Assembly (NCBI GenBank): GCA_947462335.1
Contig: OX381710.1
Coordinates: 63,979,303-64,043,302, forward strand
Direction of reading: 5' to 3'
Length of the DNA: 64,000 nt
Source of the DNA: Harmothoe impar
Lineage: Eukaryota > Annelida > Polychaeta > Phyllodocida > Polynoidae
Both the position numbers and the translations under genes were made by a program. Positions 14,201 to 23,739 of the stretch are shown piece by piece (within the stretch, counting starts at the first letter, position 1; each line of letters starts with the position of its first letter). The notes below the pieces were generated by a model. It was not told the origin of the DNA and made no database searches. It worked only from the letters and a program-made list of their open reading frames with translations.

Positions 14201-17200
14201 CTTTCACAGAGCAGGTGTTTGTTTCCTATGCAGAGTGCCCATGGACATGTCATACGTTGACATAAAATGGACATAACTATATGATGTCTACAATCTCTCT
14301 CAGAGGTATCCTAATTATCCTATCTGATTTGTAATCACTACTGGGGAGGGGGTATACTCAAAACTGGTATAAATGTCATCCCTAGAACATGCTTGTAGAT
14401 ATCTCCATATCACATCTTTTTGACGTGTCTACATTTACATGTTTTAGACATCTTTTACAGCTAGTCATATATATGCCATTATTGTTAAGTCCAAAGGTAG
14501 CACTGATAAATATGTCTCTTTTATATAAATATGTTTATATGAAATACACATAAATATTGTTACATCAAGAACCCATGCAAAACGACACGTAAAAACTTCT
14601 TGCGTATGTGACATCTTGGGAACGAAAAATGATATCATGAAATTACTAGTTATTTTTATGTAAGGTGCTAGCTGGGTTCCAATTTCACCTAATGAATATG
14701 AAAACTGGCAGATCCATGCCATTATTTACACATTAAGGGTCAAAAAGTCATATACTGCATGCAGTATGCCCTTTGTCGTCATGATGCATTCATACATCAT
14801 GCTATGGAACCAATACACTCCTGAATGGTCAATATGACGTATGCCATAGTGCATATCACATCAATGCATGATATTGCCATTAAAAGCTAAGTATTTCCTT
14901 CTGACCTTTGTCGTCCTTTTGACAGTAACATTTCCTCAGATATGGTAGCTATAGCTTACATGCTGTGGGAGGATCTACTGAAGGATCGGTATAAAAACAT
15001 CAGGGATAAACAAAAGACATACATCATCAAAGGCTTGGGTAACAGTCAATACTTGATATCTTAACCCTTTAAGAGATTTTTAGAGCTTCAATGCATCATG
15101 CCCTTTACCATTATAATGTATGTGTGTAGTCCTGGCATGCATGTGGTACTTATCTGTTTAAAATCCTTCAAGATTACTCCTCCTAGTCTCCTAGTCATCC
15201 TTGTATAGATAATTTGGCTCTTCATTATGGGGGGGGGCAACATATTTTCGTTATGAATATGTTTAGGTTCTACAAATAGGGTAATGCAATGCTAGATGAT
15301 TTTGTTTAAACTTGTTTATACTGTAACACGTGCTTTCTGCAATTGAATACCACTACATCGTCAATGATAAAGTGACATATTTCTTCAAACCTAAAGTTAT
15401 GGTATCTGGAGCTCTGTCCACTGGTGCATCATTTATCTTGATTGAGTTAGGAGGAACTCTTATTCAGGTGAGTTCTATGTTACTTCATTTGTTACATTTG
15501 TATATGCACTATGTACAGTAACAGTATTGTGAGTATTACTTTGGCATCATAATACACCAAGGCAGTGCTGGTGAGTACCTCACTGGGCCAGCAATGCATG
15601 AATGCATCATGCACACTTATCATGGGGTCTGCCAACCCCATATGTTCAGCACAATGCATAAATGCAGCACTAACAACTTACTTACCAGAGGTGCAATGAA
15701 GAATCAATGCTGAATCTACAGAATAAACTTTCATGGCCATCTAATTTATTCTGTTTGGTTTATCAGATGACATACAGTATTATGACCTGCATCATCGTGC
15801 CAATGGCTGTCATCTTTACACTGGGTGCTGCCTGGCCCCTGGCGAACAGCAAGGTTAGTGCTTGAATATAGAGAAACTAAAGCTATATGCTATAAACTCT
15901 ACACCATTCATAAATAGTAATAAACATCCAGATGTATAGACCTCAGCAAAATGGAGTATAGTAATTACACTGGAATCATAATAGAGAGGACGACCATAGA
16001 TACATTGCGATACTTGGGAAATCAAATGAAGTACTAAAAAGGCTAAAATATATTCTTTTTTTCAGGCTGCCCTACTGAGTGCTCTGTTGGCATTTGTTCT
16101 GGTGACGTGGATTTCCCAAGGAGCCCTGCACCAAAAAATAACACCACAACTCATACCTATGTCAACAGACAGCTGCTACTCTGGTAACACCACAGCCAGC
16201 AATGACACTCTTATAACAACTACCAGTATGATACCCACAAGCAATGTCACAGATCAGAGTAATGTTGGGTAGGTTCAATTAGACATCAGAAAAGTATCAT
16301 TTCTAATTGGCCATTTCTTTGTAACTATAGACTAGACTTAGTAATGTCACCTGATATATTGGGATCAACCAAGCAGAAGAAAAAATGAATGAGAATTTCA
16401 AAAAAGTCCTCTCGCAGCCAACTCCCGTTTGTCTTTCTCTTCATCACTAGTGTAATGTGTTTCATTCAATCTTTTCTCCTTTTTCAGTCATTCATTAGAG
16501 ACCATGTATAGGATATCATATATGTGGTATTGTGCTATTGGATTCACCATCGGGATTATCTCAGGAATCCTCTTGTCATTTATCCCAGGTATACAACTAC
16601 CTTCCTTCATGATTAGAATAAACATGGTTATAGAATATAGAACATGTATTAATCTTAGTTATTATACGATTGGGGCTCTGATCGTGCTTTTTCTGGATAA
16701 CACAGTTCTGTTATCACACGATAACAGCACGATTGAGAGGAATATTTAGAGTTAAAATCCTACGTTTCGTCGGAGGATCGAACCCGGGGCCGCAAGACTA
16801 CGAGTCCAACGCCCTATCCACTATACCGTGCTGGCCATACAAAAGCAGGGGGTAAAACAAGAAGTCTACAGACACATTCTCAGCCCTCTAGCTCTTATAT
16901 TAACAGAGATACAGCAGTTTTTACACTTTTTGTTATAACTTCCCCTAAAATCAATTTTTTTTTATAATTATTTTTTTACTATAAAGGTAGTAGTTGGACT
17001 TTACTTATCTATTCGTTAAAAAATTTCTAGGGATCTTTTTTCACATACACATAGGCACTTTAAAATCGGAACGTTTCCACCGGGATTCGATCCGGGGGTC
17101 TCTGGTGTGTGAGGCGAACACTCTAGCGCCCATCCATATCTGGCCATGGTAAAAGGGTAGGGAAACGCTGGCTAGGTTCCAGTCTATCTAACGAATGCCC

Positions 17201-17816
17201 CCGCGCGCTCAGGTGCCAAAGCCTTTTTGTATCGCGTCCTCTCATTGGCTGTCCCGTTTTAACTCCACCAATCAGCGAGCAGGTTGGTGGGATGTCAAAA
17301 TCAACATGGCGCCCACCTTACTCGATCTAGTCTACCTATATATCCTTCAAAATGGCCTAATTAGGACGAATTAAAGGTAAATAAGGACATTTGAATGGAA
17401 TAATCGTATAATAAACCTAATAATACATGGATTACAGGCACACTCGGGCCTATATACGTATATAACACCCTCGGTGCTTCGCACCTCGGGCGTTATATAC
17501 GCATATAGGCCCTCTTGTGCCTGTTATCCATATATTATTGGTTAAATACTGATGATGCACACACTGGTAGTTCAAATACCAAATCTACCGAAATATCATG
17601 CAACATATTTGAAGATTTAACAAAAAGAAACATTACATACAGTGCAATGAACATTTACAAAACATTTTCATATTTCATGCAGGTTTCTGTAACAGAGAGA
17701 AGATAGATGAGCGCTACATCTTTCCCTGTCTCCGCCATGTCTTCAGGAAGCAGCTTATACAGAAGTGTCTGGTGTCCACAGAGGACGAGGTCTTTGGTGA
17801 AACCAACAATATCTGA
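9312..17816 (+). CDS. SLC5A8-like: SLC5 sodium/solute symporter, copy B (complete)
   Basis: Predicted 583-residue sodium-coupled membrane transporter of the SLC5 family (SMCT/SMVT-like branch; substrate unknown), close to the roughly 600 residues usual for the family. Sixteen exons: 9312-9441, 9724-9932, 10087-10155, 10652-10703, 10935-11002, 11349-11429, 12069-12139, 12386-12526, 13303-13438, 13549-13634, 14926-15038, 15397-15467, 15767-15853, 16066-16268, 16488-16588, 17683-17816; the total of 1752 bases keeps phase throughout. The ATG at 9312 follows a good acceptor (TGCTGTACCAG), so an untranslated exon may lie upstream. Visible: GWADYVVLAAVLV (TM1), LLPVALSLSVSYVSGISMLG (TM2), GGIKAVIWTDALQ, MLLQWPMWFINFGTNQ, PGLPGLFFAG, NISSDMVAIAYMLWEDL (TM8/Na2 region) and an Asn-glycosylation-rich loop in exon 16066-16268. 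The intron after 13634 starts with GC (GCAAGT). Head-to-tail paralogue of copy A. Confidence 0.93.
10181..10401. mobile_element. 221-bp MITE with long terminal inverted repeats
   Basis: Starts CCGTAAAACCTCGCGTATAA and ends with the exact inverted form, flanked by TA on each side (10179-10180, 10402-10403) as for Tc1/mariner-type insertions. The interior repeats GCGGCTTATACGCGAG-like units. It lies in an intron of SLC5 copy B. Confidence 0.7.
11221..11325. repeat. (CT)n microsatellite next to a splice acceptor
   Basis: About 100 bases of CT/TTCT repeat in the intron just upstream of exon 11349-11429. It extends the polypyrimidine tract of that exon's acceptor. A short (AT)n run lies at about 11185-11203. 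Confidence 0.9.
11640..11970. mobile_element. 331-bp MITE, TTAG target duplication
   Basis: Terminal inverted repeats begin GGCTGTGTCTCACGACCTTG. TTAG flanks both ends (11636-11639, 11971-11974). Each arm carries tandem units of the type GACCGGGTGCCGTCTCT facing inward, so the whole element can fold on itself. A second copy is at 18497-18828. Confidence 0.8.
12655..12787. repeat. AACGTT-rich short interspersed repeat
   Basis: Several ATAACGTT/AACGTTAT blocks in both orientations end in TTAGCTGGG; the reverse complement CCCAGCTAA resembles a MITE terminus. Only one end is clear. Confidence 0.35.
12895..13031. mobile_element. TTAA-type hairpin MITE, right-end fragment
   Basis: Contains GCAATGCATTGGTGCATCAT and ends CCCTTAAAGGGTTAA, the right end of the family best seen at 45821-46007. 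The left end is lost. Confidence 0.55.
13786..14676. mobile_element. 891-bp foldback element
   Basis: Begins CCCAGCTAGCA and ends TGCTAGCTGGG. Long imperfect inverted arms follow: the GTTCCCAAGATGTCACATA block near 13872 is inverted near 14615, and the stretch reading AAAAACTTC...CATGCAAA is mirrored. No coding capacity was recognised. It lies in the 1.3-kb intron after the GC donor of copy B. Confidence 0.6.
14740..14895. repeat. Decayed TTAA-type hairpin MITE (tentative)
   Basis: Carries GCCCTTTGTCGTCATGATGC and nearby CATACATCATG palindromes as in the family core. Ends are not preserved. Confidence 0.3.
15545..15700. repeat. Decayed TTAA-type hairpin MITE (tentative)
   Basis: Contains AATGCATGAATGCATCATGC and a GCAGTGCTGGTGAGTA block typical of the family interior, without intact CCCTTTAAGG ends. 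Confidence 0.35.
16766..16837 (-). other. tRNA-like sequence (Thr-CGT-like), probably pseudogene or SINE head
   Basis: On the - strand it reads like a tRNA: GTATAGTGGATAGGG (A-box-like), an anticodon-loop-like CTCGTAG, then GGGTTCGATCC (B-box-like). The T-stem and acceptor stem do not pair well, so a working tRNA is unlikely. Confidence 0.4.
17068..17148 (-). other. tRNA-Val(CAC)-like sequence, probably pseudogene or SINE head
   Basis: The - strand has GTTCGCCTCACAC (Val-type anticodon arm, loop CTCACAC), CCCCGGATCGAATCCCGG (T-arm with one mismatch) and a GGAAAC 3' acceptor half. The matching 5' acceptor half is absent, so it is not an intact gene. Confidence 0.45.
17419..17539. repeat. 121-bp near-perfect hairpin (foldback)
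   Basis: Two arms of about 59 bases, starting AATAATACATGGAT, are inverted around a 3-base TTC loop (GGTGC-TTC-GCACC) with few mismatches. It directly abuts the element ending at 17414, in the last intron of SLC5 copy B. Confidence 0.8.
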
Positions 17817-17846
17817 TACTCATAAAGAATGGAAAAAAGACAATCA

Positions 17847-17852
17847 AATAAA
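17847..17852 (+). terminator. Candidate poly(A) signal of SLC5 copy B
   Basis: AATAAA lies 31 bases after the TGA of copy B. Confidence 0.5.
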
Positions 17853-18267
17853 AAGCTTTTTGAATTTCATTGACTTGCAATTTGTGAGAATGAAGCTTAT
17901 TTTCAAAACACTGTATTAACAAAGAGCGAATAATACTAAGAGGGTCCACTTGGGTATTTTCCCAGCATTGTCCCTCAGCAATCAGAATATATGAGAATAC
18001 CCCAAAAGGATGAGATATACAATTACCAGTCACCATATCAAATTAGAATATATTGTAACATGGAAATGGATATGTGGAAGGCAAGACAGAATGCTGGAGT
18101 ATTGATATAATCAAGGTGTACATTTATCATTAAATCTAGGTGAAGGACAAGTTAAGTAGATTGATTTTACCTCATCTTTCCTCTGTATTGAAATATCGAT
18201 ATAATTGGAACATCAAGACCAAAATAGTGATAATCAAAATCTAAATAAATTTAATATCAACCCTCCA

Positions 18268-18327
18268 AACAGAGCTCAAGAATAGAACAAGTTAGTAATG
18301 CGTGTATTTCCCGGGAAAAGCACGCCC
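18268..18327. repeat. Repeat R2, first copy
   Basis: About 60 bases containing CAAGAATAGAACAAGTTAGT and TATTTCCCGGGAAAAGCAC, nearly identical to 21858-21913. Confidence 0.75.
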
Positions 18328-18461
18328 AGGTAACAAACTGACGTTGTTTAAACGTTATATCAACATCATTTACAGAGTGAGAAAACTTTTATTTTGCATC
18401 TAGCCTAACTTCATTTGGTGGACTCAATTCAACGTTGAATAACATTGAATCAAAATTGAGC

Positions 18462-18905
18462 TATGGGTGCTCGGGCACTGCCACTTGGAAGCAGAAGGCT
18501 GTGTCTCACGACCTTGGGACAATGTTTTTGTCTCTGACCGGGTGCCGTCTCTGACCAGGTGTCGTCTCTGACCGGGTGCCGTCTCTGACCGGCTTGGCTT
18601 GATAAGGTCAAAATACTAACAGCAGGAGGCTAATTATAATTATAACTATGATTATATAACAACCGCCATAACGTTTTTCCAAATCCTTATATATATGAGT
18701 ATAATCCTTTTTAAAACACCTTTTCCTGACACCTGGTCAGAGACTGCACCCGGTCAGAGACGGCACCCAGTCAGAGACGGCACCCGATCAGAGACAAAAA
18801 CATTGTCCCAAGGTCATGAGACACAGCCAGAATTACGAAGGCCGCAGTGTGAACGGTGGCAGCCAGACTGCAGAGCAGAGCACTGCAAGGGATGGCCTTC
18901 AGGGA
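18462..18905. repeat. Repeat R1, first copy, split by a MITE
   Basis: The R1 phrase (GGGCACTGCCACTTGGAAGC, later GGTGGCAGCCAGACTGCAGA and GGGATGGCCTTCAGGG) is interrupted by the MITE at 18497-18828. Intact R1 copies at 20360 and 20895 show the uninterrupted order. Confidence 0.75.
18497..18828. mobile_element. 332-bp MITE, AGAA target duplication, inside R1
   Basis: Same family as 11640-11970: GGCTGTGTCTCACGACC ends and inward GGTGCCGTCTCTGACC units. AGAA is duplicated at 18493-18496 and 18829-18832, and unoccupied R1 copies show a single AGAA, which proves the insertion. Confidence 0.85.
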
Positions 18906-19584
18906 CTAATAATGCATTTGTTTGTTCTATTAACCGCTGTTATATCTAATTTTATTATTCAAAAACTGTATTTATAAAAATTCCCATTTTGTCGATTTCA
19001 TCAGTGACTGTGAGGAAAGTCCATGGGGAAAACGTGCAGGATGGTGACATTAAAACACACGTGGGAAACAATTTGAAGAACTGCGGTACAAACTGGAAGA
19101 GGAGAAATGATAAAATGAAATAAGGACATTGACCACAAAGTGTAGGCCAGATGGTAACAAATCATGACTGCTCTCTAGCTTTCATCAGTCAGTACCAAGT
19201 TAGAAAGAACAACTTTGTATGTCAGCAAACTATTTGAAGCTAAGTTATCTTGTATGTAATGATTAGACCCTGCATTTTGGTTGCTAGAGGTGTAATATAT
19301 CTATATCTATAGGTAAATAGTCGGATATATTTCCTATGAATCATTTATTAAATGATGCATGTCCAAACGTCAACGGAACTAATGCTGAAGTCTCCTCTCA
19401 TGGATTGATGTTAAATGATATCACAAATGAAACTTCTTCTTTTTACACTAGCACTTAATGCATTATGTGTATTGAAACTAAGACTGACAGTTCTGGTATA
19501 TGTTTAATAAAATATATTTTCATATGATAAACATTGTGTCAAATGTTATCCTTTTATCTATCAATGATAACTATACTTTTAGTT
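18906..19584. other. Spacer with no recognised gene
   Basis: AT-rich. A 40-codon frame opens after an acceptor-like TTTCATCAG at 19004 and stops at 19121-19123. It is Lys/Asn-rich and unlike any family I know, so it is not called as an exon. AATAAA-like strings occur near 19505. Confidence 0.4.
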
Positions 19585-20335
19585 AAGGCACACAGCAGAA
19601 ACTACTAGTGCAGCCTCCAAGTGCTACACTTTTAGCCCGTATTAGGTAGCACTGCATGAGAATCTACTATTGAGCTCTTATGTTGAGGTCTTTTATAGTA
19701 GCTTATTTGCAGCAACTTATATCCACTGCACACGCAGCTACTACTAAGGGCTTCATTTGCAGGGCTGCATAGCCCAACTAATAAGAGCTTCAATATGTTG
19801 CATTAGCCATCAAATTAGTCAGCTAGCAGATGCTGCATTCAAAGTCTTTAATAGTAGCTTAATCAAAATGACTAATCACCACTGTTTAAGCAGCGACTAC
19901 TAAGGGCTTATTTTGCAGGGCTGCATAGCGTTACTAATTAGTGCTTCAAGGCGTTGCATTAGCCACAAAATTAGACAGCTAGCAGATGCTGCATTCAAAG
20001 TCCTTAATAGTAGCTTAATCGAAGCGCCTAATCACCACTGTTTAAGCAGCGACTACTAAGGGCTTATTTTGCAGGGCTGCATAGCGTTACTAATTAGTGC
20101 TTCAAGGCGTTGCATTAGCCACCAAATTAGTAAGCTAGCAAATGCTGCATTCAAGGTCTTTAATAGTAGCTTAATCCGAGCGACTTAATATCCAATGCTT
20201 GAGCAGTTACTACTAAGGGCTTATTTTGCAGGGCTGCATAATACAACTAATTAGTGCTTCAAGGTGTTGCATTAGCCACAAAATTAGCCAGCTAGTAACC
20301 AGTGCAACCACTGCATGGAGGTGACTACTAAGCGT
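19585..20335. repeat. 156-bp tandem repeat (satellite-like), about 4-5 units
   Basis: The landmark CTACTAAGGGCTT recurs at 19741, 19897, 20053 and 20210, a spacing of 156-157 bases. Each unit also carries GCAGGGCTGCATA, GCATTAGCCA and TAATAGTAGCTTAAT. Outer units are decayed. Confidence 0.85.
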
Positions 20336-20359
20336 TTAGTACGTGGTGCCGTGCCCACT

Positions 20360-20555
20360 GGGAGAGGGATTCAGTGGACCGGTACTGGAGCGGAAACGCT
20401 GGAGCAGTACCGCTCATAAGAATAGCACATGGCCCCGCTGTGCTCGGGCATTGCCACCTGGAGGCAGAATTACAACGGCCACCATGTGCACGGTGGCAGC
20501 CAGACTGCAGAGCAGGCAGAACACTGCAAGGGATGGCCTTCAGGGGCTCTCTGGT
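20360..20555. repeat. Repeat R1, second copy
   Basis: Contains GTACTGGAGCGGAAA, AGAATAGCACATGGCC, the uninterrupted GCAGAATTACAA site and GGTGGCAGCCAGACTGCAGA. Short open frames here are by-products of the GC-rich repeat. Confidence 0.75.
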
Positions 20556-20894
20556 TCTCACATCCTTATCTGGAAACTGAAACACCACAGCAAAGGTCTC
20601 CCATGCTTTAGGCCCGACAGCAACTCGTTATTCAGCTCCCAAAACACTTCTAGATCATCAGAAACCATACATGGATTGAAGTAACACCTCATGTTATAAT
20701 GTAGGTTTGATAAGATACCCATCAAACATAATTAAAGGTGCAACTGGTATATCCTAATGTGGCTACATGTCTCACAAACTGCTAGTGGTGGCATCTGATG
20801 TCAACTCCTTGTACTGGAGGATCATTCAGACGTAGAGGTTAACGGACGAATATGGTGTCGGGGCTGCAGCAAAATAGGAGCAGGGGTATGGAGA

Positions 20895-21050
20895 TAGAGG
20901 GATTCAATGGAAATCTCGGTACTGGAGCGGAAAAGCCAAAGCGGTACTGCTCATAAGAATAGCACATGGCCACGCTGTGCTCGGGCACTGCCACCTGGGG
21001 GCAGAATTACAATGGCCACCATGTGCAGGGTGGCAGCCAGACTGCAGAGC
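20895..21050. repeat. Repeat R1, third copy, truncated
   Basis: Matches 20360-20500 up to GACTGCAGAGCA, then switches abruptly to SLC5 copy A-derived DNA at about 21051. Confidence 0.75.
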
Positions 21051-21857
21051 ACATCTTTGGTTTGTATGACGCTCATAAATTTATAATCAATGAGTTAATT
21101 GTATATTATATTGAAGAAATAGTCACGTTGCATAGAGAATTAATCATTTAAAAACAATGTAAAACATTGTAAACAGCTATCTCATTCTTTCTTTCCCATC
21201 TTTAATATGATTTCTCATTGAGTCTAAATTTAAGAATAATCTTTGTATCTGAGGGAGGTATCAAGGCTGTGATCTGAAGTGATGCTTTACGAGCAAGCAT
21301 TATCTGTACAGGCATACTAATAGTACTGATTCAGGTATCCCAATTTACTACAATATGTGTTTTTATTGAATGCTCTGCACTTAATTAACAATTACAACCC
21401 GTTTTCTCATCAGATCTGTACATATGTACAACCTGAAGAATAATTACCATGTTCAAAATCACTGAATTGATTTTTCAATCAGGTATTATGAAAGGATTTT
21501 TTGTGCCCCTCCCCAGGATTTCCACAAAATGACTAGAAATTTAAGAGAAGATACTAACAGTAACAAAGTGCCGCTTTTGTGTTGCAGGGAACCATAAAAA
21601 TGGGCTCGGTCAATAGGACCTGGGACCTTTATGCAGAAAGTGGACTTCGTCATTTTGAGTGTGCTTTCATTTTTTTTAGTTTGAAAAAATATAGTTGGAA
21701 CTAGATCATGATTTGAATTAGCCAATTTTGATTTTAGGATATAGGACACTGTTTGATGTTGTTGTGAATCAACATAACCTCTTAACTATTATTTCAGCTT
21801 CATCCCATCTCCGTTGAAGAGAACGGATTTTTGGACCATGATACTGCTACAATCGCC
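21051..21857 (+). pseudogene. Decayed fragment of SLC5 copy A
   Basis: Genomic duplicate of about 243-1060 of copy A with introns retained, so not a retrocopy. Exon relics lie at 21254-21334, 21588-21658 and 21798 to about 21857. The first has TGA at 21275-21277 where both functional copies have TGG (Trp of VIWTDALQ), and the third breaks off mid-exon into repeat R2. Neither the first coding exon nor the downstream exons are present. Confidence 0.9.
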
Positions 21858-21913
21858 AAACAGAACTCAAGAATAGAACAGGTTAGTAACACGTGTATTT
21901 CCCGGGAAAAGCA
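21858..21913. repeat. Repeat R2, second copy
   Basis: Continues directly from the broken SLC5 exon with CAAGAATAGAACAGGTTAGT and TTTCCCGGGAAAAGCAC, as at 18268. Confidence 0.75.
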
Positions 21914-22799
21914 CAAGCTGTTTATTTTTAAGCTCCAATCGTCCGATGTACTAACTTTAAGTAGCACGATTCTGACACACTTAAGAAACCATTTCATAAC
22001 CAAGAAGCATATAGGACTCGTGCCCTTGTTACAGCTGATACCTGGGGCTATCTTCATGGCGTCATTGGATAGTGGTCAGGAGTGGTCTCATGATAGTGTG
22101 CGGCCTTGTGACTTTATTTTAATTTCATACAGATAGCCCCTTCTGACACGAGACAGACATTCAGAGAGTGGGTGTGTGATATATAACTTGTCAAACTTAT
22201 ATCAGTGTGTGTGGTAATTGTGTATGATAACTTGATCTATTTGGTACAGGTGCTGTTTATTGTGTAACATTAATCACTCTGTATTTGATAACGCAATACC
22301 CTGCATTACTGTACACTTAGAACTCTACACCTATAGTTAAATATGCCCAAGGATAGAAGAGATCAAACAGCAGCAGAGATCCTAATGATGTAATTCTGTG
22401 TGGTTTCAGGTTTTTATTACCTAGCTTTAATTTACCTTACATGTCACAAACAAAGGTTGCTTAGCGCATGAGTGCATTATATAGTCTTATAAAACGGTTG
22501 GCCGTGCATTATAGCCTCAGAGAAGTCACGTGACCGTACGTTATAGTGTAACAAGGCACGCTGAGCCTGTAAGCCTTAAAAAACCTGTGAAAAAAACTTC
22601 TTTTTAAACCATGAAAATTGTAAAATACATTTTATAAAGACAATAGAACACTCTTTCTTCACATCTTGACTCTCTGTGACTTTATAATACACTCTGGTCC
22701 CGAGCCTTATGAAGGCTCGACACCATCGTGCATTATAGAGCAACAGAGAGTCTCGACGTGAAGAATATCGTGTTCTATTCTCTAAATGATACATGAATA
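21914..22799. other. Spacer with no recognised gene
   Basis: No coding similarity seen. An imperfect inverted pair with TCTTCACATCTTGACTCTCTG near 22656 and CAGAGAGTCTCGACGTGAAG near 22743 could be a small foldback. Confidence 0.35.
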
Positions 22800-22975
22800 C
22801 ATGCCTGGGGAGTATACCTTGACAGGGCTGCATGAATGCAGCATGCTGATCATATGTGTCTGATACACCCTCAAATGGTTGGCACGATGCATTTATGCAG
22901 CTCTGGCCAGTAGACTAGCGTTTATGCATCACCACTACAAAGGGCACAGGACTATGCGGCCCTTAAAGGAGTAAT
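22800..22975. mobile_element. TTAA-type hairpin MITE, left end lost
   Basis: Has GGGCTGCATGAATGCAGC and ends GCGGCCCTTAAAGGAGTAA, a mutated right terminus. Confidence 0.5.
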
Positions 22976-23116
22976 GATCTGATAGCACTACTTTACTTGT
23001 AATAATAAGAGGGGTTGGTTAATGAGGCTACCATTAAGCCTAACAATTATCGCAACAGTTGATATGTCTAATTAAGTTATGAAACGTCTCCCTCTTGGTC
23101 CGGGTATACACATATC

Positions 23117-23214
23117 TATATAAAGTGGCGGTCAGAGATGACACTCGCTGAACACCTGCCCGCAGCCTCCCAGCCACCTCCACTGCTCCAACTGCTAGTC
23201 AAGTCTACACAAAG
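23117..23214 (+). promoter_or_regulatory. Possible TATA promoter and first exon
   Basis: TATATAAAG at 23117-23125 is followed about 30 bases later by GACACTCGCTG, then a GC-richer stretch ending ACAAAG at a fair donor (GTAATG at 23215). It could be a 5' UTR exon of the downstream GPCR, whose coding exon begins after an acceptor-like TTTTACAG about 5 kb away. That link is a guess. Confidence 0.3.
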
Positions 23215-23739
23215 GTAATGCCATTCCTATCTGAGAATGTATTTATGATCAGTAATGTTAGTTATCAGGAATATATTGATTGGACATTGAAACATGTTTA
23301 AATCATGTTGAATGTTTAAACTCGTTTTCTTTTTTAATAATACTAAAGATTGGATGTGTGAGATTACGGGTGTCCAACGGTATGAGTAATGGATAGATTT
23401 TGAGTTTATTAAAAGAGATCTTAAGAGTACCTGTCTGGTCTGTAATTACATTTCAGCTAATTGGGTGAGGGTGGGCGAGAATGTGGGATGGTGTGAGGCA
23501 AGGTAAAGATTAATTGTGGGATTTATATAATTGAAACAGGCTTCGGCTGATTAAAGGGGTGGACAAGTGATCGTAAGACAAAGATGTACTCTAGACCGCA
23601 GTCGAGATATTGGCCAAAAGGCCAAGAGCCAATAACACAATACTCTTGTCCCCAAATCAATAACTTGCCAGTTGGTCAGCCACCAATAACTCTGTGCTCT
23701 TCCATGCAGATTATCATCGCTGGTATATGATAAAAAATG

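Larger units (their letters stand above)
16659..17414. mobile_element. 756-bp element bounded by TTATTATACGATT inverted repeats, carrying two tRNA-like blocks
   Basis: TTATTATACGATT at 16659-16671 is inverted exactly at 17402-17414. Inside, an inverted pair (CTGATCGTGCT and AGCACGATTGAG) and two tRNA-like sequences on the - strand are visible. It lies in the last intron of SLC5 copy B. No target duplication is clear, so the element boundary is an inference. Confidence 0.45.

Noticed and set aside
16766..17148. Two functional tRNA genes
   Set aside because: Anticodon arms and B-box-like parts are visible, but acceptor and T-stems do not pair properly; better read as tRNA-derived repeats.
19001..19123. 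A short terminal exon after SLC5 copy B
   Set aside because: The 40-codon Lys/Asn-rich frame has no counterpart in copy A or in the family, and copy B already has a complete C-terminus at 17816.
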